Below are positions 31,347 to 42,539 of a stretch of DNA of 64,000 nucleotides, one piece after another. How positions within the stretch are numbered: position 1 is the first letter of the stretch; the number at the start of each line of letters is the position of its first letter. Source of the stretch: Conchocele bisecta. Lineage: Eukaryota > Mollusca > Bivalvia > Lucinida > Thyasiridae. Below the pieces are notes generated by a model, which was given only the letters and a program-made list of their open reading frames with translations, ran no database searches and was not told where the DNA came from. The position numbers and the translations under genes are program-made. The stretch is taken from the NCBI GenBank assembly GCA_029237695.1, contig CM055266.1, positions 5,838,064-5,902,063 of the forward strand, in the 5' to 3' direction.

Positions 31347-33437
31347 AACAAGAGGGCCATGATGGCCCTAATTCGCTCACCTGACTCCATGAACACCAGA
31401 GGAGAATGTGACATTGAGTTCATATGTGTTTTAAAATAATTGTGCTATTTTTAGATGGCGGTCATCTTGGATTAAGCGAAGACTCTCATTTTACCAAATC
31501 TGAAAATGCTTCACCCAAGGATCTTAACTTACTATGAAGTTTGGCCAGCATCGGCCATGTTGTTCATGAGAAAAAGACGTTCAAAATCTTGAATAAATGG
31601 ACCTTTTGGACGCCATCATGGATGACATAATCATCTGATTCTGACAACTATTGCACCAGAGCAATCGCCTCATCAATACCTTCAATTTGATATATGACAT
31701 GACCATATTTGGTCAAAAAAAAATAAAATTTGACCCTACGGGCCACGCCCATTTTTGACCCTGGGGTCACCATTTTAACACCTTTGAAAGAGCATTCTAC
31801 GTCGATCATTCCTACCAAGTTTCATCGAAATCTGGTTGGCGGTTCATGAGAAAAATATTTTTTAATAATTTGTGCTATAGACGGCGGCCATCTTGGATTA
31901 GCGATGACTTCCGTTTTAACAAATCTGAATAGGCTTCACCCATGGACCATAACTGAAGTTTGACCATCATGGGCCAAGTGGTTCGTGTGAAGAAGAATTT
32001 TGAAATCTCTAATAAAAGAACGACCTTTTGACCTTTCGGTGGCCATATTGGATGACATGACCATCCAATTTCAACAAAAAATGTAGCAGAGCGATCGCCT
32101 CTTTGATGCTTTCGATTTGATATAGACATGACCCTATTCGGTCAAAAATAAAATTGGACCCCAAATTGACTCCACGGGCCACGCCCATTTTTAACCCCGG
32201 GGTCACCATTTTAACAACTTTGAAAGAGCATTGTACATCGATCATTCCTACCAAGTTTCATCTAAATCCGGCTGGCGTTTCATGAGAAGAAGATTTTTTA
32301 AGAATTTGTGCTATTTTTAGACGGCGGCCATCTTGGATTAGCGATGACCCCTTTTTTAACCTTTTTAACAAAATCTAAAAGAAAAGGCTTCACCCATGGA
32401 CCATAACTGTGAAGTTTGGCCACCATGGGCCTAGTGGTTCGTGTGAAGAAGAATTTTGAAATCTCTAATAAAAGAACGATCTTTTGACCTTTCGGTTGCC
32501 ATCTTGGATGACATGACCATCCAATTTCGACAAAAAATGTACCAGAGCGATCGCCTCTTTGATACTTTCGATTTAATATGGACATGACCATATTCGGTCA
32601 AAAATAAAATTTGACCCCAATTTGACCCCATGGGCAACGCCCATTTTTGACCCCGGGATCACCATTTTAACAACTTTGAAAGAGCATTGTACATCGATCA
32701 TTCCTACCAAGTTTCATCGAAATCCGGCTTGCGGTTCATGAGAAGAAGATTTTTTAAGAATTTGTGCTATTTTTAGACAGCGGCCATCTTGGATTAGCGA
32801 CGACGTCCATTTTAACAAATCTGAAAATGCTTCACCCATGGACCATAACTGTGAAGTTTGGCTACCATGGGCCAAGTAGTTCGTGTGAAGAAGAATTTTG
32901 AAATCTCTAATAAAAGAACAACTTTTTGACATTTTGGCGGCCATCTTGGATGACGTAACCATCCGATTTCGACAAAAAATGCACCAGAGTGATCGCCTCG
33001 TTGATACCTTCGATTTGATATATGAAATGACCATATTCAGTCAAAAATAAAATTTGACCCCAATTTGACCCCACGGGCCACACCCATTTTTGACCTCGGG
33101 GTCACCATTTTAACAAGTTTGAAAGAGCATTGTACATCGATCATTCCTACCAAGTTTTGTCGAAATCCGGTAGGCTGTTCTTGAGAAGAAGATTTTTGAA
33201 ACATTTGTGCTATTTTTAGATGGCGGCCATCTTGGATTACGTAATGACGTCATTTTAACAATTTTGTAATCCCCCTACCTAAGGACCATGACCATGAAGT
33301 TTGGTGACTATAGACCCAATGGTCACCGAGGAAAAGACGTTTGAAAATGTTCACGGACGACGACGAAGGACGACGACGGACGACGACGGACACATTGCGG
33401 TAACAATAGCTCACATGAGCTTCGCTCAGGTGAGCTA
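31347..33437 (-). repeat. Bordered element of ~430-bp tandem units, copy 2
   Basis: Inverted copy of 588-3080: starts AACAAGAGGGCCATGATGGC and ends TTCGCTCAGGTGAGCTAA. About four to five units with GGCCATCTTGG, CCTACCAAGTTTCATC and GGGGTCACCATTTTAACA. A short (GAC)n microsatellite at 33357-33396 lies next to its 5' border. Confidence 0.8.
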
Positions 33438-33439
33438 AT

Positions 33440-34020
33440 AAAAAGTGTGACATTAAAACAATGTGTATTAAATGTGCTTATTGGAAATTACATATTATAG
33501 TAGTTTCATCCAAATTTTGGACATATTTTTATTGACATTTGTGTAAAACGAGTGCAAGATATGTACAAAGAATATAATAATTGGTCAAATTATTTTATGG
33601 CCGGGTGGGGCTTGTAGCTACAAATTAATGTTGTCTAGCCTGAAAGTATATTATTTTCATCCGATATAAATGTACATTATTAAATAATCATATATAGGCG
33701 TGTTTTCCTTTTTGTGTTGGGTATATATAGTTGGGTGGTTCACTATACACAACGACTAATGCCTGCGATATGTCATGGACTACAATGGCAGTTGACACGT
33801 TGAGGGAGATGGTATCATAACTCATCTGGGGAAGCTCACAAGTTTCACAATAAACGCTAGAAACCAACACCATTAGTTGTTATTCCGATTATTCTCACTT
33901 GCAGTGGAATAGATAGTGGGATGACAAGGGACGAGGCAAAGCCACGAATGCCACATTTTCTCCAAGGCATAGACAATCGTCTATTAGCGGACATGTACAG
34001 GGTAAACATGTGATTGTTAT
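33440..34020. other. No recognisable feature
   Basis: AT-rich sequence with short ORFs only. Confidence 0.3.
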
Positions 34021-34024
34021 GTGT

Positions 34025-34135
34025 CTTACGGCATTTGCAACCAGTGTAGATCCAGATCAGCCTGTGCATCCGCACAGTCTGATCAGGATTTGCATTGTTT
34101 GCCATTCAGTCAATGGAAGATCTGGCCTGCTTCTA
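34025..34135. mobile_element. GATCAG-rich MITE fragment
   Basis: CAACCAGTGTAGATCCAGAT, GCATCCGCACAGTCTGATCA, CATTCAGTCAATGGAAGAT: the core of the family without its right half. Confidence 0.6.
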
Positions 34136-34509
34136 AACAAAGAGGTTTTCTTCAAGGCATAGACAATTGGATAACATATAATTATGCAAGTATGGTGGTT
34201 CTAGGTGGTATGGTAAGTGAGAAACAGATTTGTACAGGAAAACTTAACATAGAAAATGGCTAAGTCAATTAAGCGGAACAAATAGGTCAACGTCAAAAAA
34301 GGTCACATGTTGGACAGTGGTATGTGGTTGGCACCCATTAGTTATGGAGTTATGAAAGTATGGTGGTTCTCGATGGTACAGTAACAAAGAAATGGACCTA
34401 AACACAAAATCTTAACATTGAAATGGCTAAGTCGATTACGGAGAAAAAAATACATCATATGTTGGGTCACTTGGTCCCTTCCCCTAAAATAGGATTACGA
34501 ATAATCTTT

Positions 34510-35190
34510 GCAAAGTATACTTTTCTAGCAAAGTATGCTTTGAGGGAGTAATCATTTATTTTTCCCCGAAATGCATTATTTCATAAAGAACTAACGACTG
34601 TATATATTCGATGATTAAAAGTATGCAGAATTATTATACTGAATGTATTACATTATCACAGCCAAAATGGCTGTGATAATGTAATAAATTCAGTATAATG
34701 AAAATTAATAAATTTATCTTTGAATTGTTTGTTTGTTTGTTTATTGGTGTTTAACGGCCTATCAACAGCTAAGGTCATGTAAGGCCGGGCAAACAGGTTC
34801 GATCCCGTTTTAACCTGCTGCATTGGAGGGAAAATCCCAAAATCAGAACGGAATATTTACATCGAGATACAACATATTCAGCCCTGAAATTAGAATAACC
34901 TGACCTGGTGCCAGGTCCATACCGCACCAAAGTCACTTGGCCTCTTCCCCTATTTAAAAGTAATACCGGTAGGATTACTCTTATAAGGGGTATAACCAGA
35001 TTCAACTGTCGCATACAAAATGCCAAAGACGTATGTGAGGGCCAAACCAGGTCTCCAGTCGGGATTCCGGTAAGGATGAAATTACCCATCGCATGCTCCC
35101 ACCTACCACCTACATCCTTGAATTGAAAATTTCTCCCTCAAAGTATACTTTACTAGATAAGTATACTTTGCAATGTTGGTGAAATAGGCT
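34510..35190. mobile_element. AAGTATACTTTG MITE split by a SINE-like element
   Basis: The left part (34.51-34.69 kb) has GCAAAGTATACTTTTCTAGC and a hairpin of TTATCACAGCCAAAATGGCT. The right part (35.12-35.18 kb) has CTCCCTCAAAGTATACTTTA and TTGCAATGTTGGTGAAATAG. Together they correspond to the uninterrupted copy at 39.84-40.15 kb. Confidence 0.65.
34722..35108 (-). mobile_element. SINE-like ~400-bp element, inserted copy
   Basis: Near full-length in minus orientation: (GTTT)n, ATTGGTGTTTAACGGCCTAT, CAGCTAAGGTCATGTAAGG, AGGTTCGATCCCGTTTTAAC, GGTGCCAGGTCCATAC, GTATAACCAGATTCAACTG, GTAAGGATGAAATTACCCAT. Confidence 0.75.
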
Positions 35191-35280
35191 ACTGATCTCC
35201 AGACGGAATTCCGGTAAGGATGAATCCGGATCGTTAAATTACCCATCGCATAGTCCCACCTGGCCCACAATGAGTGGTAT
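35191..35280 (-). mobile_element. SINE-like element, 5' fragment
   Basis: GATCTCCAGACGGAATTCCG, GTAAGGATGAATCCGGATCG, TTAAATTACCCATCGCATAG: the head region of the family only. Confidence 0.55.
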
Positions 35281-35344
35281 GATAATAATAAAAACAACTA
35301 TAACAATGATGTATTACATGGTTTTATTTTGAAGTTAATTATAG

Positions 35345-35452
35345 GGTTAACTTTATTGTAATTTTGACATTTGCGGCGTATCAGAAAATGTTTTCCGACC
35401 TATCATTTTCTGATATACGCCGCAAATTTCAAAAATACAATGCGGTTAACCT
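35345..35452. repeat. Hairpin element, ~108 bp
   Basis: GGGTTAACTTTATTGTAATT and TTTGCGGCGTATCAGAAAAT are mirrored by TTTTCTGATATACGCCGCAA and ACAATGCGGTTAACC. Nearly perfect arms of ~48 bp. Confidence 0.75.
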
Positions 35453-35454
35453 AT

Positions 35455-35800
35455 TTTGAATGCACTCCTTACTACCGGTACTGGCGTAGGAATACATATT
35501 GAAATAATTTGCGACCGTTCATCAACAATGATATACCTGTAATGTATGACCATCAGCCAATCAGATTGCGTGATATTTATAGAGTGCATTAGAAAATCAT
35601 TTACGTGGTTGTTGGCAAAATGGACGAGAGTGATAACTCGACACACTGGAGTATAAGGTTTCTGAGCATGTAATGTAATTCTTGAATCAAACATGTTGCT
35701 CACCCGATCAACCTGTTTGATTTCAGCTCAGAGTCTGAACTTTTAAAATAATGGACATGCAGTAGTCTGTAAATTAATTATGGTAGCCATGGCAATGTAT
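35455..35800. other. No recognisable feature
   Basis: Short ORFs only; no family signature was seen. Confidence 0.3.
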
Positions 35801-35802
35801 TT

Positions 35803-35930
35803 GTTTGTGTATTGGTGTTTAACGGCCTATGAACAGCTAAGGTCATGTAAGGTGGGGCCAACGGGTTCGATCCCGAAATATTTACATCGAGAAAAAATAT
35901 ATTCAGCCCTGAAATTAGAATACCCCGAAC
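35803..35930 (-). mobile_element. SINE-like element, internally deleted
   Basis: GTGTTTAACGGCCTATGAAC, GGTCATGTAAGGTGGGGCCA, GGGTTCGATCCCG then directly AATATTTACATCGAGAAAAA and TTCAGCCCTGAAATTAGAAT; truncated at the next MITE. Confidence 0.6.
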
Positions 35931-35933
35931 ATG

Positions 35934-36167
35934 TGTGGCTGTGACTGGAGAAATAGGGGTTCTGGATTATGCGACCAGTGTAGATCCAGATCAGCCTTCC
36001 GCACAGTCTGATCAGGATCTGCACTGTTCGCCATTGCATTAATGAAACACCCGTTATGCTTCTAACAAACAATATAGATTGTTATCAGGCTACAGGAGTG
36101 TGCTATTTGATCAGGAGCTACACTGGTCACACAACCCATAAGCCCCGTTTCTCCAGTCACAGCCACA
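35934..36167. mobile_element. GATCAG-rich MITE, best full copy
   Basis: 234 bp with mirrored ends TGTGGCTGTGACTGGAGAAA and TTTCTCCAGTCACAGCCACA. The core has GTGTAGATCCAGATCAGC, TCTGATCAGGATCTGCACTG and TGATCAGGAGCTACACTGGT. No coding sequence. Confidence 0.8.
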
Positions 36168-36238
36168 TTTAAGATTTTCCACAAACAAAATAACATATCC
36201 GCAGCATTAAATTGGTTAAATGTACCAGGAATGAGATA

Positions 36239-36550
36239 TTATCCCGTCAACACAGTGCGTATGTGCCATGAAACACGGTGCCGTGAAACATTTTTTGATA
36301 TCCTGTCAATACGACCTAATCACTGCGTATGAATATGTGCGGTGGCTGGGGTTATTTTGTTGGCATTTTAAAGCCATTTGTCGGTGTTGACGGGATAAAT
36401 AGAATATTAGGTTAGTGCCGTGAATGGGAGAAAATATCTGGCGCGGCACGGAAACGGGATGTGCTCGGCAGAGCCTCGCCCATCCCGTTTCCCGAGCCTT
36501 GCCAGATATTTTCACCCATTTATGGCACTTACCTACTATCCTCTATTTAT
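36239..36550 (+). mobile_element. TTATCCCGTCAACAC composite palindromic MITE, copy 2
   Basis: TTATCCCGTCAACACAGTGC with GGTGTTGACGGGATAA forms the first hairpin. TTAGTGCCGTGAATGGGAGA with CCCATTTATGGCACTTACCT forms the second, with central CGGGATGTGCTCGGCAGAGC. Confidence 0.8.
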
Positions 36551-36554
36551 GCTA

Positions 36555-37346
36555 CTGACATCCATAAGCTGCAAACTACAATTCACAGGAATAAGGCAAC
36601 CAAAATGTCGCCAAAAAAAAACCCAGTTTTTTCTTGGCATTGTGTCAACATATTTTACCTGGAGAAATGGTGCTTATGGGCTTTGCGCCCAGTGTAGACC
36701 CAGATCAGCTTGCACATTCATAGTAATGCCCATTGGCAAGTACACAGAAAATTATTCCGCAATATATATATACCATGACATAACCATGTCGAGCCCACTG
36801 TGTTATTTTATAGTCACATGGTGTACTGACGATCCAAATGGTGTATTGATGGTCCCAGAGTTGAGTGGTCAGAGAAATTACTGTATAAAATATTGACACA
36901 ATGCCAAAAAAACTTTAATGCAGATTTCAGAGTAAATTGACCTTAGTTTGGCCATATAGGTTCAGTTTCAAGGCAATGCATAGATATGTTATTTAACATT
37001 TTAAACATTAGATAATGTTTTCAAACCGTGTAGATCCAAATGAGCCGGCTCGTAACAATCTGTCTCATCAGGATCTGCACCATGTGCGGATTTTTAATAA
37101 CAATACCCCTTTCTGATAAATGGAGTAGTCTGAAAAATAACACGGGAGTGTCCATTCCAGTTAATTAGGGGTGAAAGTATTAAAACGTAATGCATATTGT
37201 GGACAGATGGGCTCAACAGACGTGCATTGTGTGTGTTTATGTTCAGCAAATGCTTAAATAATGTTTTATATTTCTTATGTGTCTTTCTTCTTCCTTGTGC
37301 GAGTATCTTTCTATAGCTACTAAGTACCTATTCATAAGCACTTTAA
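36555..37346. other. Mostly unassigned; two MITE fragments
   Basis: A GATCAG-rich fragment at 36.66-36.72 kb (GGAGAAATGGTGCTTATGGG) and a TTAACCC-type MITE fragment at 37.02-37.18 kb (AAATGAGCCGGCTCGTAACA). No gene was found; the 158-codon ORF at 36420-36896 crosses repeat boundaries. Confidence 0.4.
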
Positions 37347-37872
37347 AGGTACATGCCCACTCAGTAGTAACACACTGTTCTTTATAGGAATTAAATAAGT
37401 GTATAATTGTGTCACTATTCCACCAGTTCTAAAAATTACGAGTACCGGTACCCGCTTTACACCATTACCTAACGTACTGATTGGCATTATTATACATTTG
37501 ATCTCGGAGGTAAATTTTGACACTAATATCAGGGGTGATAACCGTGTTTCATTAAAATGTTAACGGAAATTATTATTTATTCTCTGTATGTATTTTTTGA
37601 TGTGCAATGATCACACTTTATAATCTGTCAAAAATATTATTTTTTCACGTGACGCATTTAATTAGAAAAAATAATTAAAAAATACCATGCCTCATATGCA
37701 TATGATACCATAGCCTGGTACCACCGCGAGTCACTATCAGTAAAATACATATTACTCAATGATTATATCTGTATAGCAGGCACTCATCATTTTTAGAACA
37801 GTGGAATATTGACACAATTATACACTTATTGAATTCCTATAAACAACATGCAGTAAGAGTGGGCATGTAGCT
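37347..37872. mobile_element. Kolobok-like TTAA element, intact
   Basis: 526 bp between exact TTAA sites (37343-37346, 37873-37876). The ends are AGGTACATGCCCACTCAGTA and the inverse of AGCTACATGCCCACTC. Arms stay recognisable for ~100 bp (TAGGAATTAAATAAGTGTAT, ATTGTGTCACTATTCCACCA, TCTAAAAATTACGAGT). TTAA targets and AGG-type termini fit Kolobok better than piggyBac; that is inference. Non-autonomous. Confidence 0.85.
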
Positions 37873-37949
37873 TTAATGACACAGTAATGTGTGAATACTT
37901 GGCAGTCATTGATATCACTACGTTGAGCTTTTGCCAGCAGATTTAACAA

Positions 37950-38275
37950 AAGGCTGTTAATGTTTATTCATTAAGTTCTGTCGTCTGCTGTTTATGTTTT
38001 ATGTCAGTTTTATCAACAAGCACATAGTTTGGCAGCATTTTAGAATAATTTCCAATGGTAATGATTCTAAAGTGCTGTCAAACCATATTTTTATTGAAAA
38101 AGAAGGCAAAATATGGAACAACTTTCATTTCCCAATTTCAAGGTTATATAGTAATTATGGCTTACATATGGCTCACAACAAACTGTCACTAACAAAATTA
38201 CATACAAACATTGGTATAAAATGGTGGGATATAGCACAGAGGAGTTTAGACAGCTATTCACTGTACACAAAATGA
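37950..38275. mobile_element. CTGCTGTTTAT / CTAAAGTGCTGTCAAACC MITE fragment
   Basis: It shares GTCGTCTGCTGTTTATG, TTTAGAATAATTTCCAATGG and TTCTAAAGTGCTGTCAAACC with 41.04-41.15 and 43.27-43.40 kb. The TTAA-type termini are not clear here. Confidence 0.55.
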
Positions 38276-38278
38276 AAA

Positions 38279-38498
38279 TTAACTCTTTGCATGCTGGGAA
38301 ACTTGTGGGCTATAAATAGTAAAACAATAGCGGACTAAAAATCATCATATTTTCTTTTATTTCTCCTTGTAAATATCATGAATATGTCTTGGAATTTCAT
38401 TAGAATTGAGTCCGCAGGACATATTTACAGAGAGAAATCAAAAATATACTCGTAATTTGTTTGGCGGATATTTTCACCGCTAGCATGCAAAGAGTTAA
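38279..38498. mobile_element. TTAACTCTTTGCATGCT-ended MITE
   Basis: Mirrored ends TTAACTCTTTGCATGCTGG and CTAGCATGCAAAGAGTTAA. The inner arms TTTATTTCTCCTTGTAAATA / TATTTACAGAGAGAAATC are also mirrored. No ORF. Confidence 0.75.
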
Positions 38499-38637
38499 TA
38501 ATGTGGTATATAAATAGGCCGTTATCTGTGAGAGTTGCTATGTACAATACCCTTTATGGCACTTTATTATGAAATGGAACTCTGAGTCCAGATGCACTTA
38601 TTTTAGCTGCATATGCATATTTTTAAACTGAGAAGTG

Positions 38638-39075
38638 TTTGTTTGTTTATTGGGGTTTAATAGCCTATCAACAGCTACGGTCATTTAAGGCCGGGTCAAT
38701 GGGTTTATAACTAAATCACATATATTACCTGCACAGATGGGGGGGGGGGGGGCAGGGACTGAATATTCAGAACTGAATATTTACAATAAAAAAAACTATA
38801 TATTCAGCCCTGAAATCAGAATAATCCTGATCTGATGCCAGGTCCTCGCCACACCAGAATCATTTGACCCCCTCCCAAAAGCAGTAGGATCAGTAATAAT
38901 CTTACAGTTGCTTTTATAATTGGAAACTATTAAACTCCCAGGTAACAAAAGAGTCAAAGATAAAAAAGTACCGAAGGGCCAAACCAGCCAAATCGTGATT
39001 CCTATAAGGAGGAACCGCTACCGTTAATTTACGCCGTCGTGTTCGCCCGACCAACCACCCACAACTGAGGAGTGA
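38638..39075 (-). mobile_element. SINE-like ~400-bp element
   Basis: Minus-oriented copy with GTTTATTGGGGTTTAATAGC, an 18-base G run (38738-38752 region), TTCAGCCCTGAAATCAGAAT, ATGCCAGGTCCTCGCCACAC and GGAGGAACCGCTACCG near its head. Belongs to a subfamily with the copies at 43.47 and 59.62 kb. Confidence 0.65.
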
Positions 39076-39107
39076 AAATGCTTAAATAAAGTTGAAAATT
39101 CACTTAG

Positions 39108-39165
39108 TTGAGCTGCAAAAAACCTTTTTCTTTTTGCAGCTCAAATAAGAGAATTTTTTAACTTT
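39108..39165. repeat. Short hairpin
   Basis: TTGAGCTGCAAAAAACC and GTTTTTCTTTTTGCAGCTCAA-type mirror within 50 bp. Confidence 0.45.
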
Positions 39166-39294
39166 GTCTCATTTTTAGATCATTTATTCTCTTGGAAAAA
39201 TTCAGTATTAATTGAAAAAACTAAAACATATATTGAATTTGAAATCAGGGGGCTATAATTTTCTTAAGACACAAAGCTTATCTGGAGCTCAGAT

Positions 39295-39548
39295 TTGATT
39301 GATTTATTGTTTAACGGCCTATAAACAGTTAAGGCCGGGACAATGGGTTCAATCCCATACTTAACCTGCTACATTGGGAAAAAAAATCGGAACAGAATAT
39401 TTACATTGAGAAAAATATCTATATATTATATTCAGCCCTGAAATTAGAATAACCCGACATGGTGCCAGGTCCATACCACACCAATGTCACTTGGCCCCTT
39501 CCCCTGAAAGTAATAGGATTAGGAATAATCGTATTACTCATATAATAC
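39295..39548 (-). mobile_element. SINE-like element, 5'-truncated
   Basis: GATTGATTTATTGTTTAACG tail, GGGTTCAATCCCATACTTAA, TTCAGCCCTGAAATTAGAAT, TGGTGCCAGGTCCATACCAC, CCCTTCCCCTGAAAGTAATA. Confidence 0.65.
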
Positions 39549-39588
39549 AGAATGTATGAACAATCAGCCTTCAGTATACAGGTGTCCG

Positions 39589-39806
39589 TTTCACTAAACT
39601 TTGTACGACTACAATGTTCGTAAGTGCAAACTTATGATAGTCTGTACATTTCACATTAACAATGATTTATTGTAAACAATTACTGGATTTACATTTATGC
39701 AGCCTATGCTCAATACATGTAAATCCATCAATTGAAATATCCAGACGATCCTAAATTTGCACTTACGAACATTTTAGTCGTACAAAGTTTCGTGAAATGG
39801 ACCCCA
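39589..39806. mobile_element. GGGGCCGTTTCAC MITE, copy 1
   Basis: CCGTTTCACTAAACTTTGTA and ATGTTCGTAAGTGCAAAC at the left; GCACTTACGAACATTTTAGT and CGTACAAAGTTTCGTGAAAT at the right. Partly deleted centre. Confidence 0.75.
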
Positions 39807-39837
39807 GGTACCCAACACCACAATGGAATATAGCAGA

Positions 39838-40150
39838 ATAATAAAGCCCTGTAGCCTATTTCATCAACATTGCAAAGTATATTTATCTAGCAAAGTATAC
39901 TTTGAGGGAGAAATGTTCAATTTAAGGATAATTTTGATTATACTGAATGTATTACATTATCACAGCCATTTTGGCTGTGATAAAGTAATACATTCAGTAT
40001 GATAAGTCTGCATACTTTTAATCATCAAATATATGCAGTGGTTAGTTCTATATAAAATAATGCATTTTGGGAAAAATAAATGGTTACATCCTCAAAGTAT
40101 ACTTTGCTAGATACGTATACTTTGCAATTGTGATGAAATCGGCTACTGAA
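39838..40150. mobile_element. AAGTATACTTTG MITE, uninterrupted copy
   Basis: Mirrored ends TTTCATCAACATTGCAAAGT and TTTGCAATTGTGATGAAAT, inner AGCAAAGTATACTTTGAGGG / CCTCAAAGTATACTTTGCTA, and a central hairpin ATTATCACAGCCATTTTGGC. It is the whole-element counterpart of the split copy at 34.51 kb. Confidence 0.75.
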
Positions 40151-40189
40151 CAAGGCACTATGCAAGACTGTACAACCTTGAATGATAAA

Positions 40190-40424
40190 ATACGTTGCTG
40201 GGACTGGAGTGATGGGGCTTATGGGATTTATGGCCAGTCTGGCTCCTGATCTGCTAATGCATTCATGTGGCATGATAAGAAACAATACCGTTTGTTAGAA
40301 GGTGTTTCATGGACTGAATGGCGATCAATGCAGATCCCGACCAAACTGCGCGAATGCGCAGGCTGGTCTGGATCTACACTGGTCGTAAATGCCATAAGCC
40401 CCACTTTCTCCAGTCACAGTCACA
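40190..40424. mobile_element. GATCAG-rich MITE, copy with reordered core
   Basis: GGGACTGGAGTGATGGGGCT and CCCACTTTCTCCAGTCACAG are the mirrored ends. The core has CAGTCTGGCTCCTGATCTGC and CAGGCTGGTCTGGATCTACA, inverted relative to the copy at 35.93 kb. Confidence 0.7.
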
Positions 40425-40518
40425 AGAATGCATACATGTGGACATCTACATGCGAAAATCTACAGGACTACACGTGTCGTCTACTGATAAAAAGGCCCAA
40501 ATGGAAATTGGATGACTA

Positions 40519-40774
40519 GGGGGCTGTTTCACTAAACGTTGTACGACTAAAATGTTCGTAAGTGCACATTTAGGATCGTCTGGAAATTTCAATTGATGGA
40601 TTTACATTTATTGAGCATAGGCTGTATATGCAGCCTATGCTCAATAAATGTAAATCCATCAATAACTGTAAATCCAATAAGTGTTTACAAGAATACAGTG
40701 TTAATGTGAAATTTACAGACTATCATCATTTTGCACTTACGAACATTCGTACAAAGTTTAGTGAAACAGCCCCC
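40519..40774. mobile_element. GGGGCCGTTTCAC MITE, full copy
   Basis: 256 bp, almost entirely foldback: GGGGGCTGTTTCACTAAACG ... GTTTAGTGAAACAGCCCCC. The central part TTGAGCATAGGCTGTATATG / CAGCCTATGCTCAATAAATG is a tight inner hairpin. Confidence 0.85.
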
Positions 40775-41004
40775 AGTGTAGTAGGAGAATGAACTAGCTA
40801 GGTTAAATTAACCTGCTTAATTTAAAGCTCATTACGACTGCATTGCAACTAACACTAACTTCGGAAAGAAAAACGGGCCACCGACCATTGTCCAGACACA
40901 TTTTCTGGGCTCATATGCCCGGGTTTGGAAGGTCTGCGAGCCAATTCCTACCCTTAAATATAAGATAACTAACTAAATTGGATCACCAGCTGATACAAGG
41001 CACC

Positions 41005-41218
41005 TTAACCCTTGCAATGCTGAATAAAATTTTGTCGTCTGCTGTTTATTATTTATTTATATTTTATCTGATCGAAAACACGGTTTGACAACACTTTAGA
41101 ATCATTTCCCATGGAAATGATTCTAAAGAGCTGTCAAACCATGTTTATATTGAGAAAGTAGACAAAATATCAAACAAGAGCAGACGACAATTTTCGGTTT
41201 CCGCCTTCTAAGGGTTAA
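41005..41218. mobile_element. TTAACCCTTGCAATGCT-ended MITE
   Basis: Mirrored TTAACCCTTGCAATGC / CCTTCTAAGGGTTAA ends, GTCGTCTGCTG / CAGACGACAATTTTC, and a central pair TTAGAATCATTTCCCATGGA / AATGATTCTAAAG. Flanking TTAA may be target or part of the terminus. Confidence 0.75.
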
Positions 41219-41296
41219 GGTTATTGCAACAACTGTAGACCGTGACCCACGATCACTCGCAAGAACTATGGTTGATTGACTGATTGAGTGGCATTT

Positions 41297-41519
41297 TTAT
41301 CCCATCAACACAGTGCGTATGTGCCGTGAAACACGGTGCCGTGAAACTTTTTTGGTATCCTGGCAATGCGACCTAATCACTGCATATGAATATGTACGGT
41401 GGCTGGGGTTATTTTTTTGCATATTAAAGCCATGTGTAGGTCCCGTTTCCTAAGTCTTGCCAGTTATGTTTTTTCCATTAATTTCACTAACCTACCATTC
41501 TCTATATATCCATTCCACA
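41297..41519 (+). mobile_element. TTATCCCGTCAACAC MITE with internal deletion
   Basis: The first hairpin arm is intact (GTGCGTATGTGCCGTGAAAC), but the inverse of it and about 100 bp of the second hairpin are missing; it resumes at TCCCGTTTCCTAAGTCTTGC and ends near CTAACCTACCATTC. Confidence 0.65.
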
Positions 41520-41884
41520 TCAAGGTCATGTATAAACGGGAATGCTAAATACTAAAATTAGAATAAAAATATATAAGATAATAAAACGAAGCAAATATTT
41601 CTGTTGCATAACGAAATGGTTTCAACATCCAATAGGGAAGAACAAAACTATATGGGGGTGAGAGGGTTAAACATAGTTTCTATGTAGTGTCTACGTTTCC
41701 TTGAATACATGCACTTCTATACATATATATGGACACATTCTAACATGATAACAATGTGCAGTTTGTGGGGGATGTCCCCGACCCACCACAGACCTATTAC
41801 GGGGAGAATAAAAACATTTTCACAAAAAGTTTGTTTAGACCAAAAATCATTAAGCACTGAAATACCAGTGCACTGGTCCAATAC
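41520..41884. other. No recognisable feature
   Basis: No shared repeat or protein-like frame noticed. Confidence 0.3.
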
Positions 41885-42400
41885 CAAGCACAGGCATTCG
41901 GCGGCGTGTTTCGGCTTTCATCGGTATCACTCTATATATATTAACAAGGCTTCTAACTTTGGTCGGACACGACTTCGTATCATAACAAATTCCACAATTT
42001 TATTAACGCTATTGTGAATATTTTGGCGGAAAGTGCACATGTTCATTTGAGAGTTATTGTTATCTTGCTAAAATAATATACCGGTAATTAAAACATACAT
42101 GTACTTATGGAAAGAATATTGAATTATAGCTGCTTTTCCTAGGTCGGACACAACCTCGTATCATAACAAATGAAATAATGTGTTTAAGGCTCTAACGTCA
42201 ATATTGTAGTGGCAAGTTCATATGCTCATTTTTGAATTATAGTTATCCTGCAGAAGTACATGTACATAGAATAAATAGAAAGTTACAATGTTAAACATGT
42301 TATTTTGTTATGATACGAGGTCGTGTCCGACCAAAGTTAGAAGCCTTGTTCATATATATAGTTATACCAATGAAATCAGAAAAACGCCGAAATCTGCCCA
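41885..42400. mobile_element. GTCGGACACGAC palindromic element
   Basis: AGGCTTCTAACTTTGGTCGG, ACACGACTTCGTATCATAAC (41.95 kb) is mirrored at 42.30-42.35 kb. A third, direct copy of GTCGGACACAACCTCGTATC lies in the middle (42.14 kb). Outer parts CGGCTTTCATCGGTAT and ATACCAATGAAATCAG also mirror. Confidence 0.65.
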
Positions 42401-42539
42401 AATTATATATTGGCTATATAAACAATGCAAAAACTAATTTTTTTATATAATATTAAATTGAAGACAAATTTAAGAATGAGCCTTCTTTTCTTTCTTTTTT
42501 GAAATTTGGTCAAATATTGATTTTAATGCGAAAGAACTA

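Noticed and set aside
36420..36896. 158-codon plus-strand ORF
   Set aside because: It spans a MITE end, unrelated sequence and a MITE fragment; no protein signature.
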